Source: Larix kaempferi (Eukaryota; Streptophyta; Pinopsida; Pinales; Pinaceae). From it: a stretch of DNA of 64,000 nucleotides. The position numbers and the translations under genes are program-made. The notes under the pieces are model-generated. The model saw only the letters and a list, made by a program, of their open reading frames with translations, was not told the origin of the DNA and ran no database searches. The DNA lies in contig BSBM01000486.1 in assembly GCA_027924585.1 (NCBI GenBank), forward strand, positions 47,198,001-47,262,000, written 5' to 3'. The stretch's first letter is position 1, and each line of letters opens with the position of its first letter. Below are positions 11,945-22,597 of this stretch, in pieces.

Positions 11945-12400
11945 GGCACCCTTCTTCCTTCTTCGTAGTTTTAATGAGCTCCAAGAAGGGATAAAAGTGT
12001 GCTCTGAAATGGTACTGTCCTGTGGATTTTGTGAGCCCAGGACGGCGCATGCTCATGGTTGCTATCATGTTTAGAGAGTCTGAAAGCGGTAAGTGGACTC
12101 TATTGGTGTTCTTTTTCGTAGTTTAGTCTCCAAGGCCCGAAAAAGCATAAAATGATGCGGATGGAGAACTCTTCTAGCCGATGTGACTAGAGTATACCTT
12201 TTTCGTAATTAGTCTACGAGGTCCGGAAAAGGGGTAAACTTATACCAGGTAGACGCCCTTTCAGATACGTTTAGCGAGCATGAAAGGAAGCAAGATTGCT
12301 CGGCGATCTTTTCATTGTTTTAGGAGTCAGAAAAGAGCTTAATAGAAACTCCCTAAGTGCCTTTTTCGTAAAAGGGGTTGCTCGGCCCGAAAAAGGGATA
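11945..12400. repeat. Series of five hairpin-like units in gypsy H
   Basis: Units of the form tttttcgta - loop of about 15-25 nt - (c)cgaaaaagg recur near 11958-11990, 12110-12146, 12198-12230, 12308-12336 and 12360-12398. Each brings together a TTTTCG-like arm and a CGAAAA-like arm, so each could fold into a short stem. Arms and loops differ between units while the complementarity is kept. Confidence 0.55.
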
Positions 12401-12418
12401 AAATTATACCGAACAAAA

Positions 12419-12850
12419 ATGGATTGATGAGGGCGAGAAAAGGTCTCAAGCATCGTCATCTGTGTGGAAAACTGGATCCGGTGACATAAGGATTGTCGAA
12501 AACGGAGAACGGCCGATGTGGCACGCAAACCGAGGTGACGAGGGGGCGTGGAAAAAATGCCCGGAAAATCTAAAGGTGAGAGCGAGAAATGATCTCTAGC
12601 ATCATCAAGAGCGCGGAAAACTGAATCCGGCGATATAAGACACATCGAAAACGGAGAACGGCCGATGTGGCACGCAAACCGAGGCGACGAGGGGGCGTGG
12701 AAAAAAATGCCCGGAAAATCTAAAGGTGAGAGCGAGAAATGGTCTCAAGCATCATCATGAGCGCGGAAAACTGAATCCGGCCATATAAGACACATCGAAA
12801 ACGGAGAACGGCCGATGTGGCACGCAAACCGAGGCCACGAGAGGGGCTAA
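12419..12850. repeat. Tandem repeat of about 150 bp, nearly three copies, in gypsy H
   Basis: The phrase cgaaaacggagaacggccga recurs at about 12497, 12646 and 12796, with most of the intervening sequence (gcacgcaaaccgagg, gcccggaaaatctaaagg) repeated as well. The period is 149-150 bp. Confidence 0.85.
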
Positions 12851-13195
12851 AAAATGGTCAAAAAATGGACCCCGTGAAAAACGGGAAACGGAAGGAACCT
12901 CTATGAAGTTCTCGCTGTGCTGATCCCAACGGTACCAACGGTTTGAGAAATGGACTTCGTATGACACCGCAATGGTTGTTTGAAATTTGTGGAATTTCTA
13001 TAAATAGGACGTGGGGCCCAATATGACATGTCATTGTTACGTGCGAGTTTGATAGAGCTGTCAGAGCTTTTTCTTGATTTCCGGGAGATTTCACCGTTGG
13101 TTTTCGATTTAGCGAGTTGCAGGTAACTCTATTCGCCTTAGCCTAGTCAATTATGTCTTTTTTGTTTGGCGGTGGGCCCCCGAAGGCCGCGAAAC

Positions 13196-13332
13196 TCCAC
13201 GTTGACTCTCCAACGTGGAACCGCGCGGGTTTCGGGGCTGAACCCGCGATGAACCGCGCGGGTTTTAGAATCACAGTCGCGATGTTCATCGCAACTGTGA
13301 GGTCGGAACCCGCGATGTTCATTGCGTGTTCA
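13196..13332. repeat. GC-rich repeat block at the truncated integrase end of H
   Basis: Units such as aaccgcgcgggttt and cacagtcgcgatg, in the same orientation, are the building blocks of the leader repeat at 20919-21250. Here they start exactly where integrase coding stops. Confidence 0.75.
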
Positions 13333-15504
13333 TGGGTGACAGTCGAGGAAGTCTATGGCCCATTTACAGAATGGTCCAACAGTGATGACTAGATGAAGGG
13401 GGGCAGGGGGGGTTCTTGCTTTGGGGGCAAACAGCTGGCAGTTCTGGCAATGCTTGACTGCGGTGATGCAATCAGTAAACAATGATGGCCAAAAATAACC
13501 GGTGCGAATGATTTTCTGGGCGGTAGCCATGCCGGAGAAATGGCCTTTACAGGCACCGCTATGACAATCATTGAGGACTTGTTCTGCCTCACTATGGGAT
13601 AGGCAGCGGCGTAAGATAGTATCAACGCCGCGTCGATAAAGTACATCCCCAATAAGTAGGTATCGGGGGGCGTGGTGTCGTATGCGACGGCGTCCATCAC
13701 GATCGATGTGTGGTCGGAATTTTTGCGTACGAAGGTAAGTCAAAATGTCTCCGTACCAAGGGTCGTCAGACGAAATGACGAAGATCTGCTCGTCAATCAG
13801 GTCCGTTAGGATGACGGGTGATGTTGAAGAGGATGGGAGATCTGTAATGAGGTGAGCAAGCGCGAGGGCTTTGGTGCTTTTGGGAGTTTTGAAAGTAAGG
13901 TCATATTCCTGGAGGATAATGACCCATTTAGCGACACGACCTTGAAGGAGCCGCCGGGTGAGGAGGTAGACCATGGGGTTGGAGTCGGCGACAACCGTGG
14001 TATGACTAAGCAAAATATAGTGTCGCAGTTTTTGTATGGAAAAGACTACAGCTAGTGCTAATCTTTCCTCGTATGGGTAACGTAGAGGTGGGCCAGATAA
14101 GGTCTGGCTGACGTAATAAATCACATGCTCTTTGTGGGAGGCATCTTCCTGGACCAAAACTCCGGACACGGCATGTTCAGATGCCGAGACGTAAAGGGTG
14201 AAGTCTTGGGAGAAATCCGGTGGGGATATCAAGGGGGCTTGTGTGAGAGCTTTCTTGAGGGCTTCGAATGCCGTGTTTGCTTGCTCGTCCCAAACAAAGG
14301 GTATGTGGGTACGAAGTAAGCGTAAGAACCCGTGGACTTTGGTGGCATAATCAGGGACAAAGCGCCTAAGAAAATTGGACCGCCCTTGCAAGCTCTGAAG
14401 CTGTCGAAGTGTGCGAGGAGGGGGAAGTTCTAAGATGGCTTTGACTTTTAGGGGATCGACAGTGATTCCATCTTGGGAAACAATGAAACCCAACAACCGG
14501 CCCGCCGGGACGCAAAAGACACACTTGTGTGGGTTCAAGCGGATTTTATACTTGCGACAACGCAGGAAAACTTGCCGGAGGTCGTTAAGGTGGTCTGATC
14601 GTTTTCGGGAACGAGCTGTGAGGTCGTCAAGATAGACTCGCAGGATATGGACCAAGTCGTGAAAGCAATAGGTCATGGCTCGCTGGAAAGTGGCACCAGC
14701 ATTTTTAAGGCCAAATGGCATGACGCGATAGGCAAAGGTGCCCCATGGGGTGGTAAAGGCAGTCTTGTACTGATCCTCCTTGCGGATGTGAATCTGGTTA
14801 TATCCGGAAAACCCGTCCATAAAGGATAGGACCTCATGGCCCGCACACTCATCAATGAGTTGGTCAATGAATGGCGTGGGGAAATTGTCTTTTGGACAAG
14901 CGTGGTTTAGATCGCGGAAATCAGTGCATACTCTAAGGGTGCCTTGCTTTTTGTTGACAGGAACGGGGTTCGACACCCATGTGGTGTACGGAATAGGGTA
15001 GATGAACCCTGGTTTTTGAAGTTTCTCGACTTCAGCCTTAACAGCTGGGAGCTTGGCAGGGTGAATAGGTCACTGTTTCTGACGAACAGGGGGTACTTCC
15101 GGCCATGTATCGATGTGGTGTTCAATAATGGCGGGGTCGAGACCAGGCATCTCGGTATAGGACCAGGCGAAGACATCACGGAACTCTTGAAAGAGCTTTT
15201 TGTATGCCTGAGTTTCTGCTTGAGTGCAAGATGCGCCCAGCGAGATGAGCTCTGGTTTCCCTGGTGTAGTGGAAATGTCTATCTGTATAGTGGGGGAAAT
15301 GTTTGACATGTTCCCTTCTTCAAAGGCATCCGGTGCTGGGATGGGGTCCTTTAACCAATCGACCTTAGCGGGTATGAAGTCTTTCGACTCGACTGATAGC
15401 TGGTTGGATGCGGTGGAGGTAGATGCTTCCGGGAGGAAGTACGAGCGATGATGCATATCATCCCAAGGGTAGTCAGGTGCAGTGAGTGTCCAAAATCTGC
15501 TCAT
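13330..15504 (-). pseudogene. Gypsy H pol: RT, RNase H, truncated integrase
   Basis: One minus-strand frame runs from about 15504 to TGA 13330, with a single internal TGA at 15072-15070. Visible in order: the pre-RT region (QEFRDVFAWSYTEMPGLDP), RT with SNPVPVNKKQGTLRVCTDFR, motif A FMDGFSGYNQI and catalytic YLDD, RNase H-like DFTLYVSASEHAVSGVLVQ, then the integrase zinc finger (H..H..CQNC). The first integrase-core Asp is reached in WAIDFLD, and four residues later the frame ends. The other two catalytic residues and the C-terminal domain are absent, replaced by a GC-rich repeat. It overlaps the protease frame by 32 nt in another phase. RT looks catalytically plausible; integrase cannot work. 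Confidence 0.85.
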
Positions 15505-17221
15505 CAGTATTGAAGTAATCAGACCATAAATCTAGGGGTTCTGGTTTGAAGGTTGTTGAAATCATATATATCGTGTTGACTTCTTCTGACGAGGATGATG
15601 GTGGGGGGTGGATCTCCTCGATGAGGGGAGGAGATATCTCTAAGTCGGCATTGTTTAACTCGTACAACGCTGCTCTATAGTCAGGTAGATCAGGGCAATG
15701 GTGAGAGTAGTGGCCGTAAACACTGCATATAGCACAAGGATGGTTAGTGCGCAGTGATTTGTCACGAGGCTGTAGAGGTGGATCTAATCTGACTACTGGG
15801 ATGCCGATGTCATCGTCCAACATATTCATATGCTCTTGGAGTGCCGGTAAATGTGGGAATTGATGAGTTGGATGGCCAATTTCATCGCATAATGAACATT
15901 TGGGGGGAGCTCGAAACACTGGTGGGGGTTTAACTGCCTTCGGAGGTGGTATAGCAGTGTATGGTTGTGGACCTCTGCCCCCAGTGGGCTTAGCAAGAAG
16001 AGGGGGATCTCTTGACGTCGAAGCAATCGGGAGACCAGGAGGAGGTTTCGTTGACGACGAAGAGATGGCAACACCAGGAGGAGGCTGATTTGTGGTAACG
16101 ATAGGTTGTACCGGTTGGAGGATGACGTCGGGTGTGGGTGGTCGAACTGGAGGCGGAATATACCACACGGGTAATCCCAATGTTAGCCCGGGTAGGCTAA
16201 GGGTAGCCATAACCGAGGCGCTTACTACACCCGAAGGAGGAAATAGGAAGGGGATGGTGTGGATGGGTGTAACACCAATGTGACTGGGGATCAATGGTGG
16301 TTGACCACCGGACGTTTGCGTATTCTGCGAAAGAGTACAGAGGTTTGCGACTTGGGTCTCCGGTGACGGTGGTGGAATGGCCTGAAATGTAGAGGTCATT
16401 GGTGTATCGGAATAAAGTCCGGGTGCCACGGAAGACACAAAGGAGGTAACTACACTAGAAGCGGGTTGTTCAACCATGGGAAGAACATTCTCGGTTGCTG
16501 CAGGGGCGTTGGGATCATAGTAGGTGAGTTGGTCAATTTTGACCACGCGTCCCTCGTGGGGGAACATCATGGTGCGGAAGACGGAGGAGGCGACCGCTTT
16601 CATGGCGTACATGTAACTGCGGCCAAGTAAAAGGTTATAGTCGAGCTGGGCGTTAATGACCTCTATGTCGATGAGCACAGTTTTCCCACCTAATTGGACG
16701 GGCACCTTGGGTAATAAACCTTGAGGTTGAGCTGACCGGCCGTCGTAGGCCCGCAATGCAGTGGTGGATTGCTGGAGAGCAGGGGATCCCAACTTTTGCC
16801 AAACAAAAGTGGACATGACACATGTGGATGCACCTTCGTCGATGATACATCGATGGATGACAAGATTCCGAATAGAAACGGAAACTTGGACTGCTATGGT
16901 AGAAGGCAGTCGTGGTTCAGATTGGTCTAAATCAAAGGTCATCAAGTTCGAATCATTTGGGTCAATCGCCCCAATGGCGGAAAGTAAAGTCTTGCGCTGA
17001 GTAGGACAGGTTTTTAAGACTTCTAACGCAGACATGGCGGCGGGAGATTGAGCTAAGTCATCTACAATGTTGTAATTGGACGCAGCTCGTGCATTGGGGT
17101 TGTTGTTGATTCGGCGAAGGGGGAAGCGAGGTGCTTTAGAAGCGCCATCGAGTGGAACTTGAGGTATACGCAATGTCTGATCAGTGGGATTAGCAGTAGT
17201 ATCCTTTTCGGCGGGGGGGGG
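15473..17221 (-). CDS. Gypsy H protease frame with downstream zinc knuckles
   Basis: The frame is open from the C9 tract at 17221 to a stop at 15473, with its first ATG at 17173. The aspartic protease core is IIDEGAST (about residues 111-118 from that ATG), with LLGRSYM as the second loop. DEG replaces the usual D-S/T-G. A Pro/Ser-rich linker follows. Two knuckle-like motifs then appear: CSLCDEIGHPTHQF, whose last Cys is Phe, and an intact CAICSVYGHYSHHC. The second closely copies the gag knuckle, including the LRTNHPC lead-in. A knuckle between protease and RT is unusual. Access to this frame from gag needs a shift at the C9 tract, or the tract is a mutation. Confidence 0.75.
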   Translation of the reverse strand, partial: PPPAEKDTTANPTDQTLRIPQVPLDGASKAPRFPLRRINNNPNARAASNYNIVDDLAQSPAAMSALEVLKTCPTQRKTLLSAIGAIDPNDSNLMTFDLDQSEPRLPSTIAVQVSVSIRNLVIHRCIIDEGASTCVMSTFVWQKLGSPALQQSTTALRAYDGRSAQPQGLLPKVPVQLGGKTVLIDIEVINAQLDYNLLLGRSYMYAMKAVASSVFRTMMFPHEGRVVKIDQLTYYDPNAPAATENVLPMVEQPASSVVTSFVSSVAPGLYSDTPMTSTFQAIPPPSPETQVANLCTLSQNTQTSGGQPPLIPSHIGVTPIHTIPFLFPPSGVVSASVMATLSLPGLTLGLPVWYIPPPVRPPTPDVILQPVQPIVTTNQPPPGVAISSSSTKPPPGLPIASTSRDPPLLAKPTGGRGPQPYTAIPPPKAVKPPPVFRAPPKCSLCDEIGHPTHQFPHLPALQEHMNMLDDDIGIPVVRLDPPLQPRDKSLRTNHPCAICSVYGHYSHHCPDLPDYRAALYELNNADLEISPPLIEEIHPPPSSSSEEVNTIYMISTTFKPEPLDLWSDYFNTDEQILDTHCT

Positions 17222-19415
17222 CTTCAGAAGTCGGTCCGTATTGATTCCGACGGGTTTGGATATTGACGTCAGCGGTGGACATCATCAATAAGTGGTGGGT
17301 GCCTGAATCAAACATGGGTTGATCAGGAGCTGTGTAAGTTATTTGTTGTGGTTGCACGTTGCCCTGTTGGGGGGCTAACGGCTGAGTGTTTACCACTCCC
17401 TGTGTTGGAAAAGGGTTTTGGAGGACCAAAGGTTGTTGTGGGGGTGGTGGGGGGTTGGGTGGTGGCTGAGGAGCCGCCTGCCCTTGACGATGGGCGTCAT
17501 TTGTCCATAGTTGTCGAGCTCGCTCCAGATGTGGGCAAGCGTGGGTATAGTGGCCATAGACACCGCAAATGGAACAAGGATGGTTTGTTCGTAAATTAGC
17601 ATTTTTGGGTTGCTTAGGTGGCCGATCAGGATTCTGATGAGCGGGCACCGCGTTATTGTCTTGCGGAGGATGGGTAGGTTGTGGAGCTTGGTTACGGTTT
17701 TGATTGTTTCCACGGTTGCGTCCTCTTCCGCGGTTGGGTTGCCCACCCTGGTTGCGTTGGTTATTTTGGTACTGGGGCTGATGTTGTTGTGCGTACACAT
17801 GCCCTTGAGCATTAGGGGGATTTTGAGGAGCCGCAGGTGCGGGAGCAGGTTGCGGTGGATAGTACGCAGGTGGAGCTGGAGGTGGTCCAGTTGCCTGCTG
17901 GGGTTGTTGGTACCCCTGAGCTGGTGGAAGTGTGAGGTTAGCCGGTGCAACCGGTTGTGGGTAATGCATGGGCTGTTGTGGGAACTGCATGGGGTTTTGT
18001 ACCGTAGGTTGAGCATAGTATGTAGGAGGTACATATGCTGATGGCGCTTGGCCATAACAATGTTGTGGACAAGAGGGTCCATGAACGTGATGGGTTTGGT
18101 TTGTTGGAGCATAAGAGGTTGTCGCTCCGGAACTAGATGTAGCCCTAGAAAGGTCTGGGGCGGGCATGGTGCTCACCATACTGAAAGGTTTTGCTTGCGG
18201 TGTAATTTGGCCAATAATGCCATCAGCGGCATGTGATGCCCCCGGTGTGTCACCGCGTGCGGAGTCACCTCGTGGGGCGTCAGGTATGATCGTGTATAGG
18301 TAACCTGACTGGGCGTAGATAAGATCAAACTGTTGGGCCTTAAGGATGGCCTCCTCCTCCGACTGGGGTCTTTCAGACGCTACATCCTTCGCAATGAGAG
18401 GAAGGAGGGATTTAAGGAACCAGTCTAAAAAGATTCGGTCGTCTAATTTGATCTTGCATAGGCTTCGGCGCCGACGCCAATCATGAATATGGTCAGTGAT
18501 ATGCGTGGTCGTGTTCTGTCTGCAAGACAGTAGGATCTCGACTCCCGCATCGTAGCGGACAGGTAGCTAGAAGAATTGTAGAAAGGTCGAGGCAAGGGAG
18601 GTGAATGTGGAATGCGTCCCATGGGGTTGCTCGATATACCATTTGGCTGCGGAGCCAGTGAAGGTGCGTTGTAAAAGCCGTAGGCGGATGGAGTCATCCA
18701 CTATGGAGTTGGAGGAACACCATAAATGGAATGACATGATGTGATTTTGGGGGTCTTCTCCGGCTTTACCCTCAAATTTAGGGATGTCAGAGGGAAGCTT
18801 AGTGGGCATATGGGGCCAAGCAGGATCATGCCTGATGGGGTCATTTGTGAGCCTAGCTAAATCTGGCAGGTTGAGACTTGCCATGTATGGTAGACTAGCG
18901 GATGTGGTGACCGGAACTGGGACCTGCCTAGCCATTGTGGTATGGTGTAGGGGTCCAGTAGCGCCTATAGGTATGCTAGGTATGGAGGGTATGTGCCCTC
19001 CAAAAGGTGTGGCCTGATATGGGTTAGCGCTCCCAAGTGCAACTTGGGTTACACTTGGGTTGGGAATCGCACTAGGGATTCCTGGTATAGCACTGCCAAG
19101 TGCAACATGAGTTACACTTGGGTTAGGAATCGCACTAGGGATTCCTGGGATAGGGTTTGTGGAAACCGAAGGGGGTATGACCCCCATGTTGGGCATGCCC
19201 ATGACAGGTGGTGGTCCTGTGCTAGGCATTCCTGAATGTGGAGTGTTACCCATATTGGGCATACCCAAGGGGGTGGCTGTTGCCGTTGATGGTACTCCCG
19301 CAGAAGGGTCTGCAGACGTCTGACCTATGGTTAATGTATATAGTGGATCAACTGGTGTTCCAGACATAATTGTGGTTGGTGGTAACTCGGTGGGGTTTTC
19401 GGATTCTACCTCCAA
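17190..19415 (-). pseudogene. Gypsy H gag
   Basis: A minus-strand frame runs from ATG 19415 to a stop at 17190, about 741 codons, with one TAG at 18569-18567. The N-terminus is Pro/Gly/Met-rich and has a 22-residue direct repeat (IPGIPSAIPNPSVT...VALGSA twice, about 19024-19140). A retrotransposon gag core follows (FEGKAGEDPQNHIMSFHLW ... AAKWYIEQ). A Pro/Gln/Asn-rich basic region then leads to a CCHC knuckle, CSICGVYGHYTHAC. Gag forms the particle and binds RNA. The frame ends just after the C9 tract at 17221-17213. The single stop makes this copy defective unless it is read through. Confidence 0.85.
17213..17221 (-). other. C9 homopolymer at the gag/protease boundary of H
   Basis: Nine G on the plus strand (nine C in the coding strand) lie where the gag frame and the protease frame are both open. 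Slipping one base here fuses gag to protease. It could be a programmed slippage site, a somatic or germline indel, or a sequencing error. Confidence 0.5.
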
Positions 19416-20918
19416 ATCAAAGGTGAAGTGGGGTATGTCAGAATCGGATGACCTTCTAATTGATTGACGATGTGTCGAATCAAGGGATAATGCTCTGCGT
19501 CCGTGACGTGGAGAGCCAAGTGGACTAAACTCTGGGAGTTCGCCCTGTAGACGACGAGAACGTCTAGAATTCTCAATGGTGAGAATATGTTTTTTATGTA
19601 AAAAATTGTTTTAAGTATCAGGTGGTGATATATATGTAAAAGACTCAAAACCCTAATGCAACCAAGGGTGCAAGAAGGGGAGTGAAAAAATAAGGCTCAC
19701 AGGCCAAAAAATCAATCCTCAAAAAATGCACTTATCCTAGCAGCTGTGCTACAATAAGTGGAGGAATGCAACAACCGGTCAGAATACCAACATGCAAGCG
19801 GCTCCTAGAAAAAATAGGTGTAACTAGACTCAAAAGGTGGTAAAGATCATGCAAACACCTAATCTAAAAGTATTGTGACTCAAACAGACGATATCCTCTG
19901 CAAGGTGATGAAATCCAAGTCAGACAATATGAATGTAGAGACAACGGCTAGATATCCCCCTACCGGGAGGGACACCGGGTAATCAATCCTAAAAGACAGG
20001 CTACTAGGATACTCCGTTCATGACGCGTCGAGAAAAGGTAAATCTGCCGTTTGGTCCTTTGATCGCAATATCCCAATACAGGGATATCCCGAGAACTGCG
20101 AATGGTAGCCCTTCGGTTACTGAATGGGTTTCGGTATCCCACTCAGGCTTCCGGAACCATCCTCGCGACTTCAACCCTCCTAGGGGAGAGGCCTTCCCAC
20201 AAACCGGTTGTGACCGCGCCAAAAAGTACTAAGAGATTTTAGCTCCCTAATTGGACAACTTCTATGTCTCAGATGTACGAACTGAGGGGTGTTATTGGAA
20301 CACCTATCCCCCCAATACTACCTAGCTACAAGAATTCTTTTAGTGTTCCCCAAGTGGGGTTAAGAGTGTGTTCAAATTAGGGTACGTTTTAAGTCTTAGT
20401 TCAATTAAGTGACCGTGTGAGTGCACGTGAGGTGTTGTAAACTGAACTTGAAAAAATTAAATGCTTTAAGGGAAATTTTCAAAAAATAAAGGACTTTTCA
20501 AAAATACAAAGCAAATATTTAAGACTTTTTTCACTAAAAGGAATTAATATGCTTTTCAAAAAATAACTCAAAAAATAAAGGATTTCTTGGATTTATGAAA
20601 GCAAATAATAAACTCATTTTTAAAAGAAATAAATAGATTTCTTCGTTTCAAGAAAAAATTGCTAAGGGCAAGATTCTAAAGAAGTAAACAAGAAAAAATT
20701 TGAATCTAGATAAAGAATGCAAAATGAGTCTTTCTTTCACTTTCTTGAAAATTTTTAAAAAGATTTTTAGGTATGCACTTTTAAATAGTAAATTTTTTTT
20801 TTTTTTTTCAAATCTGTAAAATATGCAGATTTTAATACTGTAAAAAATGTGCTATGGGCAGAAAGTACAGTAAAAAATATTTTTCAAAATCGGGATGGCC
20901 GAATGAAAAATTCAGCTG
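19416..20918 (-). other. 5' leader of gypsy H, AT-rich part
   Basis: This is non-coding sequence between gag and the GC-rich repeats. It contains a T-run near 20793-20809 and an A-rich tract at 20440-20780. A more GC-balanced stretch around 20030-20240 has short inverted repeats (caatatcccaatacagggatatcc). No gene is supported. Confidence 0.6.
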
Positions 20919-21250
20919 CGCGGGTTTTGGACGAACAGCCGCGATGGGCCGCGCGGGTTTTGGGCCGAACAGTCGCGATGGACCGCGCGGGTTTTGGAAG
21001 CACAGTCGCGATGGACCGCGCGGGTTTTGGGCGCACAGTCGCGATGGACCGCGCGGGTTTTGGGCGCACAGTCGCGATGGACAGCGCGGAAAAATGCCTC
21101 GAAGCCGCGGTGTGCAGCGCGGAGAAACACAGAACAGTCGCGATGGACCGCGCGACTGTCTGGAAAAAGACCGCGATGGACCGCGCGGAAAAACGCAGAA
21201 AAGTCACGATGGACCGCGCGACTGTCTGGCAAAAAGCCGCGAGGCGGAAG
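20919..21250. repeat. GC-rich tandem repeat of about 32 bp in the H leader
   Basis: Units built from cgcgatggaccgcgcgg and gttttgggcgcacagt repeat about eight to ten times with drift. All frames are open in parts on both strands, giving spurious repeat peptides such as RTVAMDRAGFG. The composition contrasts sharply with the A-rich flank. It lies close to the primer site, where packaging signals often sit. Confidence 0.85.
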
Positions 21251-21428
21251 CCGTGCACGGAAACCGAGAAACGAACCCGAAAATTGAAAATTTAGGGCTG
21301 TTTTTGGGGCCAAATCTCAGAACAGCAATGGATCTGCTGTCTAAGATGGCAGATCTATGGATCTAAAGGTTAAAAACTCATAAAAACTAAGATTTAAGGG
21401 CAAAACTAGAGATCTAAAGTTCAAACCA

Positions 21429-21447
21429 AAGCGAAGTCGCCAAAAAC
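21429..21447 (-). promoter_or_regulatory. Primer binding site of gypsy H
   Basis: Reading out of the 5' LTR on the minus strand gives GTTTTTGGCGACTTCGCT. This resembles the TGGCGACTCCGCTGGGGA-type site of plant Tat/Ogre elements, usually attributed to tRNA-Arg. Confidence 0.7.
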
Positions 21448-22172
21448 TGTTGGCCCGGTTTTGCAACCAAGCTTAGTGCTATGGGCACCTGCTAACTAGT
21501 AGCAGTAGTTTCAATAGAAATAAAAACAATAAACTAAATAAACAATACTTTTCATAGATCTAAGCAAGAATCTAAGCAAATAATTTAAATATTTCAAAAA
21601 TCAAGAACAAGAAACATAAGAAATAATTTTTGTATTGAAAAGTGGGGGGCAAGCAAGTGCTTGCGATATTACCTTCAATGGTGAAGGTTGATGTTGAGCA
21701 ACTCCCAAGATGAGTAGCTCCAAACTCCAATAGGTCTCTTTCTCCAAGATTGCTTCAATGGCTAAAAGTGCTCAGGGGAGATTTCAGCAGCATAAGGATG
21801 AGATAATGGAAGGATGTGAAATGAGGAGCCCCTACCACCTTTTTATAGGTTTTGGTGGTGGGAGATACCATTTGTGGTTTTGTGGAAACCAATGGTATTG
21901 ACCAACATGGTTTAGGTAATTTTCCCTCCTTTTTCCTTTTTTGAATAAAAATAATATTTTAATTCCCTTTTTAATATTTTTGGGAATTTGGATCCTTTTT
22001 GAGGGTTTTTTATGATTTTCTTGGAAAAATAATCTTTTTTAATGGAAAAAGGGGTGTACCAAGGTCTTTTGGTGACCTTTTGTTGGTTTCAGAGGCTCAG
22101 ATGGTGGAAAAGTGGACAAATGGGTCATGTGAATAGGAAAATGAGCTAGTGAGCACTTTTTGGGTGTTAACA
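21448..22172 (-). repeat. 5' LTR of gypsy H
   Basis: This is the partner of 10040-10766. It is 2 bp shorter because gtgtgtacc is gtgtacc here, with only a few other differences seen. Confidence 0.93.
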
Positions 22173-22597
22173 CTTGGGTATACTTCTTGAAGGGAAAAGA
22201 TGAGGTGCTTGATAAATTCAAGGAATTCAAAACCTTGATGGAGAATCAAACTGACAAGAAAATCAAGACATTTAGATCTGACAATGGTGAAGAATTCACC
22301 TCAAATGACTTCAAGAAGCTTTGCAGTGATTCAAGGATTAAGAAGGAGTTGACTGCTCTTTATAATCCTCAACAGAATGGAGTTGCAGAAAGGAAGAACA
22401 GAACAGTCATGGAAGCAGCAAGGGCAATGCTGCATGACCAGGATCTACCTATGCATCTATGGGAAGAAGCAGTTAGAACAGTTGTATATGTGCAGAACAG
22501 AACTCCCCACAAGATATTAGACAACAAGACACCAGAAGAGGTCTTTTCTGGGTTCAAGAATATTGATGTCAGCAAAGATGAATATAAGGACAGGTAA
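22173..22597 (+). pseudogene. Copia A integrase core, continuation after H
   Basis: The reading resumes at the H target duplication with TWVYFLKGKDEV, contiguous in sense with the end of the first half. The second and third catalytic residues are present in FRSDNGEEF and NGVAERKNRT, and PMHLWEEAVRTVVYVQNRTP follows. After PEEVFSGFKN the match to relative F ends and the C-terminal integrase region is lost. The first catalytic Asp lies before H, so the enzyme is split by 12 kb. Confidence 0.85.

Larger units (their letters stand above)
10779..13195 (-). other. 3' non-coding region of gypsy H
   Basis: About 2.4 kb with no plausible coding frame lies between the truncated integrase and the 3' LTR. 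It holds a series of stem-loop-like units (11945-12400) and a 150-bp tandem repeat (12419-12850), annotated separately. The rest (10780-11940, 12850-13195) shows nothing I recognise. Confidence 0.6.
10040..22172 (-). mobile_element. Gypsy element H, Tat lineage, nested in copia A
   Basis: H has LTRs at 10040-10766 and 21448-22172 (727 and 725 bp, differing by a 2-bp indel and a few substitutions) and a target duplication CTTGG at 10035-10039 and 22173-22177, inside A's integrase. Genes run on the minus strand: gag, protease, RT, RNase H, integrase start. RT phrases such as VCTDFRDLNHACPKDNFP and the primer site are typical of plant Tat/Ogre gypsy elements. The integrase core is missing. H is younger than A because it interrupts A. 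Confidence 0.93.

Noticed and set aside
17348-18112. Long ORFs on either strand overlapping H gag
   Set aside because: They are shadow frames of the Pro/Gln-rich gag, which has the CCHC knuckle and frame continuity.
20849-21366. Genes encoding repeat peptides (97-170 aa) on both strands
   Set aside because: All arise from one GC-rich tandem repeat in the H leader. The frames overlap on both strands and show no domain.
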